Assembly: GCA_943329165.2 (NCBI GenBank)
Contig: CALQCV020000029.1
Span: forward strand, 1 to 12,449
DNA length: 12,449 nt
Origin: Candidatus Nitrotoga sp. CP45
GTDB taxonomy: Bacteria > Bacteroidota > Bacteroidia > Flavobacteriales > Flavobacteriaceae
Direction: 5' to 3'
Below, piece by piece: positions 6,349 to 12,449 of the stretch. A program made the position numbers and the translations under genes. Position 1 is the first letter of the stretch, and every line of letters begins with the position of its first letter. The notes under the pieces are model-generated. The model had not been told where the DNA came from and did no database searches. It was given only the letters and a program-made list of their open reading frames with translations.

Positions 6349-7041
6349 TTATTCTAACGCAAAGGTTACGCTTACGCTTGTATTTATTTCTAATTCGCCA
6401 ACCGCTAATGTTTCTCTTTGTGTGCCACCATCTGCTGCCATTGCCATCATGTTTCCTTTATACATTGGTTGTGGAATATAACTTTGAGAATTATCCGTAA
6501 TCAACAATGCTTTACCCACTTTTTGACCTAGAACCGAAACATAATCTTGTGCTTTTTGTTTGGCATTGAGAATTGCTTTTTTTCTCGCATCGCTTTCGTA
6601 ATCTTCAATTTTAGATGATTTGAATTCAACCCCGTTAATCGAGTTTACACCTACATCGTTCAAACCCATCATAATGTAATCATACTTTGATAAATCTTTA
6701 AGTGTTATAATTAGTGTCTGACTAGCCTGAAAATTAGATTTCTTTTTTTCATAATCATAGCCTTTATACAAGCTTACATTATTGGTTTTGTAATCGGTAG
6801 CAGAAATACCCGATTTCTTTAAAAATTTAATCACTCTATCTACCACTTCATCGTTCAAATTTTTTACCTCATTGGCATCTTTGCCTGAATTCTGAAAACC
6901 GACAGTTACAACCGCTTGGTCAGGAACTATTTTTACTTTTCCTTCACCTGTAACCGAAATTTGTGGCACTTGATTTTTTTGTTCTTGTGCTTGCACGACG
7001 ATAGCAAAAAAAGTTGCTATAATTAAAAATGTCTTCTTCAT
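6349..7041 (-). CDS. SIMPL domain (DUF541) periplasmic protein
   Basis: The 230-residue product begins with a signal peptide (MKKTFLIIATFFAIVVQA, cleavage before Q19). One SIMPL/DUF541 domain covers the rest. Typical family features are ISVTGEGKVKIVPDQAVVTVGF (28-49), the alternating strand and helix pattern, RKKAILNAKQKAQDYVSVLG (153-172) and a C-terminal strand ending VSVTFALE. The family includes Brucella BP26/OMP28 and E. coli YggE; these are periplasmic or envelope proteins of poorly known function, sometimes linked to oxidative stress. The ATG at 7041 is preferred over an in-frame codon at 7080 because it starts a clean signal peptide. It lies 51 bases after the stop of the rhomboid gene with no clear promoter between, so the two probably form an operon. 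The molecular function is not known. Confidence 0.88.
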   Translation of the reverse strand: MKKTFLIIATFFAIVVQAQEQKNQVPQISVTGEGKVKIVPDQAVVTVGFQNSGKDANEVKNLNDEVVDRVIKFLKKSGISATDYKTNNVSLYKGYDYEKKKSNFQASQTLIITLKDLSKYDYIMMGLNDVGVNSINGVEFKSSKIEDYESDARKKAILNAKQKAQDYVSVLGQKVGKALLITDNSQSYIPQPMYKGNMMAMAADGGTQRETLAVGELEINTSVSVTFALE

Positions 7042-7092
7042 AATATTATTTTTTATTTGATTGTTGCTTCGGTTTTTCAAAAGTTATGCCAA

Positions 7093-7737
7093 TTATAGTT
7101 TCCCCATTTTTGCCAATACAAAAAGAATGATAATAGGTATTGCCAAAAGAATAACCATAAAAGTGCTTTGTTCAAAAAGCATTGGCTCCTTTAACAAGGT
7201 AATAGCGTAACCACCAATTGCCCCGCCAAAGTGTGCTGTATGCCCAATATTATCTCTTCTTGACTTCATTCCATAAATAGAATATAACAAATAGCCTATT
7301 CCGAATATATAGGCTGGCAAAGGTATTATTCCAAAAATTCCAATGACCATATCGGGATACAACAATATAGCCGAATAAATAATTCCTGTTACCGCGCCCG
7401 AAGCACCAACGGCAGTATAATTATACTCATTGCCATGAAAAACCATCGTCAATAAACTGCCAAAAATTAAACTCCCTACATAGATTAATAGAAAAGTAAG
7501 ATTTCCTAATGTTTCCGTTACCACTGGAGCAAAGGAATACAAAGCAATCATGTTAAACGCCAAATGGACAACGTCAGCATGGAGAAAGGCAGAGGAAATC
7601 ATTCTTATTTGTTCTCCCGCGCGAATGCTACCAACATGAAACTGATATTTTCTAAAAAAGGATTCATCGTTAAATCCTTTAATGCTAAACAGAACATTAG
7701 CTCCAATAATTGCCAAAACAAAAAAGTTATCCATCAT
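7093..7737 (-). CDS. Rhomboid family intramembrane serine protease
   Basis: This is a 214-residue membrane protein with six predicted hydrophobic segments and no large extra domain, the basic bacterial rhomboid form. The catalytic dyad is visible: S113 in GASGAVTG (111-118) and H169 in HTAHFGGAIGGY (166-177). The HxxxN motif of the second membrane segment is H58-L-A-F-N62, providing the oxyanion-hole residues. Rhomboids cut membrane-anchored substrates within the bilayer; the substrate here is unknown. The start could be M1 or M2 (three bases apart). The gene is divergent from the acyltransferase and precedes the SIMPL gene on the same strand. I see no consensus TAnnTTTG box in front of it. 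Confidence 0.92.
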   Translation of the reverse strand: MMDNFFVLAIIGANVLFSIKGFNDESFFRKYQFHVGSIRAGEQIRMISSAFLHADVVHLAFNMIALYSFAPVVTETLGNLTFLLIYVGSLIFGSLLTMVFHGNEYNYTAVGASGAVTGIIYSAILLYPDMVIGIFGIIPLPAYIFGIGYLLYSIYGMKSRRDNIGHTAHFGGAIGGYAITLLKEPMLFEQSTFMVILLAIPIIILFVLAKMGKL

Positions 7738-7813
7738 TTAAAATATTTCAGTAAAAATAATAATAGTTCCGAAGCAATTGTTAAATAGAATACGTTAAAA
7801 TAACTTTAAACTT

Positions 7814-7821
7814 TATATTTG
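7814..7821 (+). promoter_or_regulatory. -7 element of the acyltransferase gene
   Basis: TATATTTG is a perfect -7 box, 16 bases before the ATG at 7838, implying a very short leader. No TTTG is seen at the expected -33 distance. Confidence 0.5.
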
Positions 7822-7837
7822 CATAAAATTACAGTAA

Positions 7838-8710
7838 ATGCAGTTACTTCTTTTCCTTATTGTCTATCCAATCATTTGGTTAATTTCGATACTTCCGTTT
7901 CCGTTACTATATCTGTTTTCTGATTTTGTCTGCTTTTTCGTCTATACTATTTTTGGCTATCGCAAAAAAGTTGTCCGAGAAAATATTGCTATGACATTAT
8001 CGCATTTATCTGAAAAAGAAAGGTTGAATATTGAGAAAAAATTCTATCACTATATGTGCGATATGTTTTTGGAAATGATTAAAACGATGAAAATTTCCCA
8101 AAAAGAAATGGAACAACGATTTGTTTTTACGAATCTGGATTTATACCGTGACTTAGAAAAAGAAGGAAAAAGTATCGCTTTGCTTTGTGCTCATTATTCC
8201 TCTTATGAATGGGCAGTTTCTATGAATTACCATATTACATTTGAAGGTTATGGCATTTATAAAAAAATCAACAATAAACATTTTGACAAATTAGTGAAAG
8301 ACATTCGTTCGAAGTTCAAGGCCACTTTGCTGAGTACAAGAGAAACCATTCCTACTATTGAAAAAAATTACAAAACGAAACATTTGGGTGTTTATGGTTT
8401 TGCCAGCGACCAATCGCCACAAGCTTATAAAGCAAATCATTGGTCGACATTTATGGGAATCGAAGTTCCAGTTCATACGGGTGCGGAAATGCTTGCCAAG
8501 CGCTTTGACATGAATGTGATTTTTTTGAAAAACAAAAGAGTAAAACGTGGATACTACGAGGCTACGTTTGAACTTATGGCTGATAACCCAAAGGAAGTTC
8601 CTAATTTTGATATCTCAGACGACTTTTTGAGAAGAGTCGAAAAGCAAATACTAGAAGCTCCAGAATTTTATTTATGGACGCATAACCGCTGGAAACACAG
8701 AAGGAAATAG
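7838..8710 (+). CDS. LpxL/HtrB-type lipid A (lysophospholipid) acyltransferase
   Basis: This 290-residue enzyme belongs to the lipid A late acyltransferase family, which transfers a secondary acyl chain from acyl-ACP to lipid A precursors at the inner membrane. A hydrophobic N-terminal anchor (about 1-38) comes first. The catalytic HX4(D/E) motif is H119-Y-S-S-Y-E124. Also visible are the downstream motif DQSP (191-194) and the characteristic end FYLWTHNRWKHR (277-288). The length is close to that of E. coli LpxL (306). The ATG is supported by the -7 box just upstream. The gene stands alone: divergent from the rhomboid and convergent with the class V PLP enzyme, with only 30 bases between the two stops. 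The exact acyl chain and lipid acceptor cannot be told; related flavobacterial enzymes could act on other lysolipids. Confidence 0.88.
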   Translation: MQLLLFLIVYPIIWLISILPFPLLYLFSDFVCFFVYTIFGYRKKVVRENIAMTLSHLSEKERLNIEKKFYHYMCDMFLEMIKTMKISQKEMEQRFVFTNLDLYRDLEKEGKSIALLCAHYSSYEWAVSMNYHITFEGYGIYKKINNKHFDKLVKDIRSKFKATLLSTRETIPTIEKNYKTKHLGVYGFASDQSPQAYKANHWSTFMGIEVPVHTGAEMLAKRFDMNVIFLKNKRVKRGYYEATFELMADNPKEVPNFDISDDFLRRVEKQILEAPEFYLWTHNRWKHRRK

Positions 8711-8714
8711 TTTT

Positions 8715-8741
8715 CAGTATTCAGTCGCAGTTGGTAGTGAT
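8715..8741. repeat. Degenerate 7-base-period array between convergent genes
   Basis: The short gap between the two stop codons reads CAGTATT, CAGTCG, CAGTTGG, TAGTGAT: four units of 6-7 bases sharing (C/T)AGT. The array fills nearly the whole space and runs up to the stop codon of the minus-strand gene. No terminator hairpin is seen in the gap. Confidence 0.5.
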
Positions 8742-10225
8742 TAAAATTTAAACCAAGATTTCACCATTTCTTTTTCCTGAAGCTTGTCATTTTTATGTAC
8801 AAATTCATTTGTTTTGAAATTGTATTCGTAATCATTAGCCCACTCTTTATGGCTTCTTGCCAAAGATTTGACGCTATCACAAACCATTTGAATTTCTTCT
8901 GAAGTTGTTGTTGGATGAATAGACATCCTAATCCATCCCGGTTTTTTAATTAAATCTCCTGAAGTAATTTGACAAACCAAATCATGTGATGTTTTTTGGT
9001 CAACGTGCAACAAAAAATGACCATATGTTCCTGCGCAACTACAACCGCCTCTCGTTTGAATTCCAAATTTATCGTTCAATAGTTTTACTCCAAGGTTAAA
9101 ATGCAGACCATCAACATAAAAAGAAATCACTCCTAACCTTTCCTGATGCTGATTGGCCAAAATGTGAACATTATCAATATTATTCAATTCTAAAAAAACA
9201 TAAGCAACGATCTCGTGTTCTCTTTGGAGAATATTTTTGACCCCCATTTGCTCTTTCAACTGAATAGCCAAAGCCGTTTTTATCACCTGAAGAAAACCCG
9301 GAGTTCCTCCATCTTCCCTATCTTCAATATTGTCAATATATTTATGTTCACCCCAAGGATTCGTCCAACTTACGGTTCCGCCACCTGGACAATCAGGCAC
9401 ATTATTATGGTAAAGATTTTTATTGAAAACTAAAACTCCCGAAGTTCCGGGACCACCTAAAAACTTGTGCGGTGAAAAGAAGATAGCATCTAAATAACTT
9501 TCATCATCTGGATGCATATCAATATCTACATAAGGTCCAGAACAAGCAAAATCTACAAAGCAAACACCGTTGTTTTGATGCATAATTTTGGCCACTTCGT
9601 GATACGGAGTTCTAATTCCGGTAACGTTAGAACACGAGGTGATTGAGGCAATTTTAAAACTTCGGTCTTTGTATTTATGCAATGATTCCTTGAATTCTTC
9701 TAAACAAAACAATCCTTCTTTGTTTGCAGGGAGAACAACAACATCAGCCATGGTCTCTAACCAAGAAGTTTGATTAGAATGATGTTCCATATGCGAAATA
9801 AAAACGACTGGTTTTAATTCCTTTGGAATCGCAATGAATTCTTTAAGATTTTCAGGAACTTTCAGTCCAAGAATACGTTGAAACTTATTAACGACACCGG
9901 TCATTCCGGTTCCTGTGTTGATTAGAACATCATTCTCATTTGCGTTTACGTGTCGCTTTATAATGTGCTTTGCTTCGTGATATGCCATTGTCATGGCTGT
10001 TCCGGATACAGTAGTTTCCGTGTGGGTGTTGGCCACAAACGGGCCAAATTCGTTCATTAATTTTTCTTCAATTGGTCGGTATAATCTTCCACTAGCAGTC
10101 CAGTCGGTGTAAACTATTTTCTTCTTTCCAAAAGGAGATTCAAACTCTTGATCAATCCCAATAATGTTCTGGCGAAATTGCTGAAAATAGTGTTCTAATT
10201 TTGTTTTGCTCTCTGTGGTAATCAT
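8741..10225 (-). CDS. Class V PLP-dependent enzyme, SufS-like (cysteine desulfurase/selenocysteine lyase fold)
   Basis: This is a 494-residue enzyme of the class V aminotransferase family, closest in pattern to group II cysteine desulfurases (SufS, about 406 residues) but longer. Visible are HMEHHSNQTSW (145-155, the PLP-stacking histidine region), D225 in VDFACSG, SPHKFLGGPG with the PLP lysine K254, PGGGTVSW (280-287) and EDGGTPGF (304-311). The loop TRGGCSCAG (391-399) aligns with the SufS RTGHHCA loop and places C397 at the position of the catalytic cysteine, with a second cysteine (C395) two residues before. Compared with SufS it has a longer N-terminus and a charged C-terminal extension after about 455. 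No suf or isc genes are adjacent, so a housekeeping Fe-S role is not supported, and the reaction remains unknown. The ATG follows a TATCTTTG promoter box by about 50 bases. Confidence 0.82.
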   Translation of the reverse strand: MITTESKTKLEHYFQQFRQNIIGIDQEFESPFGKKKIVYTDWTASGRLYRPIEEKLMNEFGPFVANTHTETTVSGTAMTMAYHEAKHIIKRHVNANENDVLINTGTGMTGVVNKFQRILGLKVPENLKEFIAIPKELKPVVFISHMEHHSNQTSWLETMADVVVLPANKEGLFCLEEFKESLHKYKDRSFKIASITSCSNVTGIRTPYHEVAKIMHQNNGVCFVDFACSGPYVDIDMHPDDESYLDAIFFSPHKFLGGPGTSGVLVFNKNLYHNNVPDCPGGGTVSWTNPWGEHKYIDNIEDREDGGTPGFLQVIKTALAIQLKEQMGVKNILQREHEIVAYVFLELNNIDNVHILANQHQERLGVISFYVDGLHFNLGVKLLNDKFGIQTRGGCSCAGTYGHFLLHVDQKTSHDLVCQITSGDLIKKPGWIRMSIHPTTTSEEIQMVCDSVKSLARSHKEWANDYEYNFKTNEFVHKNDKLQEKEMVKSWFKF

Positions 10226-10243
10226 TCTGTAACAATTTGGTTT

Positions 10244-10275
10244 GCTTCGCCAGTTCGCCTTCTAGGCTAGCGTCA
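10244..10275. repeat. Degenerate 8-base-period array in the leader of the class V enzyme gene
   Basis: The bases read GCTTCGCC, AGTTCGCC, TTCTAGGC, TAGCGTCA; the first two units are nearly identical and the others diverge. The array is clearly richer in GC than its surroundings. It lies between the -7 box and the start codon of the minus-strand gene, so it should be transcribed as its 5' leader. GTTCGCCTT (10253-10261) recurs as its reverse complement in the 3' end of pepT. Confidence 0.45.
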
Positions 10276-10281
10276 AAGATA
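10274..10281 (-). promoter_or_regulatory. -7 element of the class V PLP enzyme gene
   Basis: On the minus strand this is TATCTTTG, a perfect TAnnTTTG. Transcription would start near 10267, giving a leader of about 42 bases. The upstream -33 region is T-rich without a clear TTTG. Confidence 0.5.
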
Positions 10282-10310
10282 CATTTTTTTAATTTTAAGT
10301 GAAAAAAGAA

Positions 10311-10345
10311 TAATTTGTAATTCGTAATTCTCAATTCGAAATTAC
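10311..10345. repeat. Five-unit 7-base array (consensus TAATTCG)
   Basis: Five consecutive heptamers read TAATTTG, TAATTCG, TAATTCT, CAATTCG, AAATTAC. The array lies in the 148-base divergent gap, just upstream of the pepT -7 region. It has the same period and nearly the same consensus as the array at 11775-11817. Confidence 0.65.
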
Positions 10346-10349
10346 CTTT

Positions 10350-10357
10350 TATCTTTA
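10350..10357 (+). promoter_or_regulatory. Probable -7 element of pepT
   Basis: TATCTTTA matches TAnnTTTG in all but the last base and lies 16 bases before the ATG at 10374. The -33 position falls inside the heptamer array (TTCG rather than TTTG), so the array could affect this promoter. Confidence 0.35.
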
Positions 10358-10373
10358 CAAAAAATAAATTATT

Positions 10374-11714
10374 ATGCAACACATTATCGACCGCTTTGTA
10401 AGCTATGTCACTATTGATACGGAATCAGATCCAAATTCTGATACTACTCCAAGCACTAAAAAACAATTTGACCTTGCTAATAAACTGGCGGAAGAACTAA
10501 AAACCATCGGTCTAAAAGAAGTCACTATTGACAAACATGGTTATATCATGGCGACCTTGCCTTCCAATGTTGATTATGAAGTTCCAACAATTGGTTTCAT
10601 TTCTCACTTTGACACGACTCCTGATTTTACAGGTAAAGATGTAAAACCACAAATAATTCCTAACTATGATGGTGGAGAAATTGTTTTAAACGCAGCAGAA
10701 AACATTGTTTTATCTCCTAATTATTTCAAAGATTTATTGCTATACAAGGGGCAAACGTTGATTACTACCAATGGCTTAACGCTTCTTGGTGCCGATGACA
10801 AAGCCGGTATCACCGAGATTGTAACTGCCATGGAATATTTGGTCAAAAATCCACAAATCAAACACGGGAAAATTCGTGTGGGCTTCACACCTGATGAAGA
10901 AATTGGTCGTGGTGCTGATTTATTTGATGTAGAAAAGTTTGGCGCCGACTGGGCTTATACTATGGACGGCAGTCAGATTGGAGAATTAGAATATGAAAAT
11001 TTTAATGCGGCTGGAGTCAAAATTACTTTCAAAGGAAAAAGCGTGCATCCGGGTTATGCCAAAGGGAAAATGATAAACTCCATGCTTATCGCCAACGATT
11101 TTATCAATGAATTACCAAAGCATGAAACACCACAGGAAACAAAAGGTTACGAAGGCTTTTTCCATGTGACCAGAATTTCGGGAAGCATCGAGGAAACCAA
11201 ACTGGATTTAATCATTCGTGACCACGATATGAAAAAATTCAAAAAACGCAAAGAGTTAGTTCATGATATTACGAAAAAATTCAACAAAAAATTCGCAAAA
11301 CAATTTGGTGAAGATATTGTAATCACGATTATCAAAGATCAATATTACAACATGAAGGAAAAAGTTGAGCCAGTAATGTTTATTGTTGATTTGGCAGAGA
11401 AAGCTATGAAATCATTAGGTATCAAACCGCTGATAAAGCCTATTCGCGGTGGTACTGACGGTTGCCGATTATCTTATATGGGGTTACCGTGTCCGAATAT
11501 TTTTGCCGGCGGTCATAACTTTCATGGAAAATATGAATATGTTCCGGTTGAAAGTATGCAAAAAGCCATTGATGTTATTGTGAAAATTGCAGAACTTACG
11601 GCTACTACTGATTTTTCTGTAAAGACTCGAGGCACCCGAGCCAAAGGCGAACAGAGCAAAGCTAAAGTCGAACAAAGCGGAGCTAAAGAGAAGAAAGGTA
11701 AAAAGAAGAAATAA
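10374..11714 (+). CDS. pepT: Peptidase T (tripeptide aminopeptidase) with a lysine-rich C-terminal tail
   Basis: This cytosolic M20B metallopeptidase removes the N-terminal residue from tripeptides using two zinc ions. All metal and catalytic residues of E. coli PepT are found at nearly the same positions: H78 and D80 in [12 protein letters not shown]141 in LGADDKAG, E175 and E176 in [10 protein letters not shown]198 in [14 protein letters not shown], and H381 in [13 protein letters not shown]. The dimerisation-domain signature [16 protein letters not shown] (221-236) is also present. The protein is 446 residues against 408 for E. coli. The extra part is a tail from about 413, rich in Lys, Ala, Gln and Gly and ending in KKGKKKK. 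Its DNA contains two 21-base tandem units ([14 protein letters not shown]) and resembles intergenic repeat sequence in this window. The core enzyme should be active; the tail is unlikely to matter for catalysis. It is transcribed alone and ends in a shared bidirectional terminator. Confidence 0.95.
   Translation: MQHIIDRFVSYVTIDTESDPNSDTTPSTKKQFDLANKLAEELKTIGLKEVTIDKHGYIMATLPSNVDYEVPTIGFISHFDTTPDFTGKDVKPQIIPNYDGGEIVLNAAENIVLSPNYFKDLLLYKGQTLITTNGLTLLGADDKAGITEIVTAMEYLVKNPQIKHGKIRVGFTPDEEIGRGADLFDVEKFGADWAYTMDGSQIGELEYENFNAAGVKITFKGKSVHPGYAKGKMINSMLIANDFINELPKHETPQETKGYEGFFHVTRISGSIEETKLDLIIRDHDMKKFKKRKELVHDITKKFNKKFAKQFGEDIVITIIKDQYYNMKEKVEPVMFIVDLAEKAMKSLGIKPLIKPIRGGTDGCRLSYMGLPCPNIFAGGHNFHGKYEYVPVESMQKAIDVIVKIAELTATTDFSVKTRGTRAKGEQSKAKVEQSGAKEKKGKKKK
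11648..11689 (+). repeat. Two 21-base tandem units in the 3' end of pepT
   Basis: Bases 11648-11668 and 11669-11689 agree at 17 of 21 positions and encode EQSKAKV and EQSGAKE (with the preceding base of the Gly codon shifting the unit by one). The unit is three times seven bases. The adjoining AAGGCGAAC (11644-11652) is the reverse complement of 10253-10261. Confidence 0.6.
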
Positions 11715-11734
11715 TTTTATAAATAAAATCCAAT

Positions 11735-11770
11735 AAAAAACCCAAATTCCTATAAAGGAGTTTGGGATTT
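11735..11770. terminator. Bidirectional terminator between pepT and yajC
   Basis: CCCAAATTCCT (11741-11751) pairs with AGGAGTTTGGG (11756-11766) around ATAA, 11 bp with one T-G pair. The minus-strand tail has six T, the plus-strand tail four, so it serves yajC well and pepT less strongly. Confidence 0.8.
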
Positions 11771-11774
11771 TCAA

Positions 11775-11817
11775 TACTTCGTAATTTCGTACTTCTTACC
11801 TCGTACTTTGAATTACA
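11775..11817. repeat. Six-unit 7-base array (consensus TACTTCG) running into the yajC stop
   Basis: The bases read TACTTCG, TAATTTCG, TACTTCT, TACCTCG, TACTTTG, AATTACA, units of 7 (one of 8). The array fills the space between the terminator and the stop codon of yajC, whose TAA lies in the last unit. Confidence 0.65.
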
Positions 11818-12088
11818 CTTTCTTATTCAACGCTGCAGTTAATTCTAATGAAATAGCTGAACGCTCAATCTTAAGTTTCCCTGACATGGTTTCAATTACT
11901 GCTGAAGTATCAGTCAACTCAGCAATTTTTCCGTGAAAACCACTTTTGGTAATGATTTTGTCGCCTACTTTTAAACCCGATTCAAATTCTTTTTCTTGTT
12001 TTAGTTTCTTTTGCTGCGGTCTGATCATAAAAAAATAGATAACCACAAACATTAGTAAAAACGGCAAAAACTGACTTATTTGTCCCAT
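11813..12088 (-). CDS. yajC: YajC, accessory subunit of the Sec preprotein translocase
   Basis: This small inner-membrane protein of 91 residues associates with SecDF near SecYEG and supports protein export. It has the standard layout: one N-terminal membrane segment (about 6-22, FLPFLLMFVVIYFFMI), the signature MIRPQQKKLKQEKEF (21-35), then a small cytoplasmic beta domain with LKVGDKIITKSGFHGKIAEL (39-58). The length matches the family. The ATG lies 10 bases after the stop codon of nusB on the same strand, so both are one operon read from outside the window. A terminator and the heptamer array follow. Confidence 0.95.
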   Translation of the reverse strand: MGQISQFLPFLLMFVVIYFFMIRPQQKKLKQEKEFESGLKVGDKIITKSGFHGKIAELTDTSAVIETMSGKLKIERSAISLELTAALNKKV

Positions 12089-12098
12089 AATAATAAAT

Positions 12099-12449
12099 TT
12101 AATTTTGAATTAATCCTCTTCCTGTTTTTTGAATTTTATTTTCGTTTTGAAATTCTTTGACCAAATTATCTAAAATTCCGTTGATAAAAATACTGCTTTT
12201 TGGTGTTGAATATTCTTTGGCAAGTTCCAAATATTCGTTAATTGTAACTTTGATTGGAATTGATGGAAATTTTAAAAACTCACAGATAGCCATTTTCAAA
12301 ATTATGGTATCAATTTCTGCAATTCTATCGGCATCCCAATTTGGTGTTTTGTCGATGTATTCTTTGGCCAATTCGACTTCGTTAAGAACTGTTTTTCTGA
12401 ACAACAGACTTACAAATTCCTTATCTTCTTGGTCTTTATACAATTTGGC
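12099..12449 (-). CDS. nusB: NusB transcription antitermination factor, C-terminal part (cut by the window edge)
   Basis: About 116 residues of the C-terminal RNA-binding helical domain of NusB are present. NusB joins NusE (ribosomal protein S10) in antitermination complexes on rRNA operons. Recognisable stretches are SLLFRKTVLN, DRIAEIDTIILKMAICEF, IPIKVTINEYLELAKEYS and SSIFINGILDNLVKEF, the last two being the most conserved part of the family. The frame stays open to the window end, where Ala-Lys-Leu precedes YKDQEDKEF, so the TTG at 12443 is an internal codon and not a start. Flavobacterial NusB proteins are about 300 residues, so more than half lies outside. It is followed by yajC after 10 bases. 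Confidence 0.92.
   Translation of the reverse strand, partial: AKLYKDQEDKEFVSLLFRKTVLNEVELAKEYIDKTPNWDADRIAEIDTIILKMAICEFLKFPSIPIKVTINEYLELAKEYSTPKSSIFINGILDNLVKEFQNENKIQKTGRGLIQN

Noticed and set aside
7078..7086. TAACTTTTG on the minus strand as a promoter of the SIMPL gene
   Set aside because: The spacing inside the -7 box is off by one base and no -33 element is seen; co-transcription with the rhomboid gene is the simpler view.
10311..10345. Heptamer arrays as a CRISPR
   Set aside because: The units are 7 bases with no spacers, and no cas genes are in the window.
10152..10382. Minus-strand open frame across the class V enzyme start and the divergent gap
   Set aside because: It overlaps the well-supported class V gene in another frame, runs through repeat arrays and both promoters, and shows no recognisable protein.
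11484..11774. Minus-strand open frame across the end of pepT
   Set aside because: It is a shadow of pepT in a low-complexity region (Phe/Leu/Ser-rich) and crosses the terminator.
12441..12443. TTG as start codon of NusB
   Set aside because: The reading frame continues to the window edge, and the upstream part of the NusB family is missing, so this is an internal Leu codon.

Overview
The window looks like a chromosomal segment from a member of the Flavobacteriaceae, most likely Flavobacterium or a close relative. The base composition is AT-rich. Upstream regions carry the Bacteroidota housekeeping promoter (a TTTG or TTG element, a spacer of about 19-22 bases, then TAnnTTTG) and no clear Shine-Dalgarno sequences. 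One secreted protein ends in a type IX secretion sorting domain, and the protein sequences read as flavobacterial. No phage, transposase, CRISPR array or defence island is visible; most of the window is housekeeping genes.

Left part (1-4700): a terminator of an unseen neighbour is followed by a minus-strand gene for a large secreted endonuclease I family protein (signal peptide, lamin-tail-like domain, Calx-beta-like domain, nuclease, T9SS tail). Divergent from it are a TauE/SafE-type permease (probable sulfite exporter) and a CstB-like persulfide dioxygenase carrying one dead and one intact rhodanese domain. The last two form a plausible pair: the enzyme oxidises persulfide sulfur and the permease removes the oxyanion.

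Middle (4770-7740): a DUF4369 lipoprotein followed by a TlpA-type thioredoxin domain would be one protein in relatives, but here it is split by a -1 frame change. The 46-base overlap of the two frames contains an A9 run with a perfect A AAA AAG slippery heptamer, so decay, sequence error and recoding are all open. Then come a terminator, tRNA-Tyr(GTA) with a textbook promoter and a degenerate copy of its 3' end about 108 bases downstream, and a minus-strand rhomboid protease - SIMPL protein pair.

Right part (7838-12449): a LpxL/HtrB-type acyltransferase converges with a SufS-like class V PLP enzyme. Peptidase T follows, with an odd lysine-rich tail, and converges with a minus-strand nusB (cut by the window edge) - yajC pair.

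The least expected signal lies between genes: degenerate arrays with a period of about 7 (or 8) bases fill or sit in three intergenic gaps (8715-8741, 10244-10275, 10311-10345 and 11775-11817). Related sequence appears to have been absorbed into the 3' end of pepT, where it encodes the basic tail.
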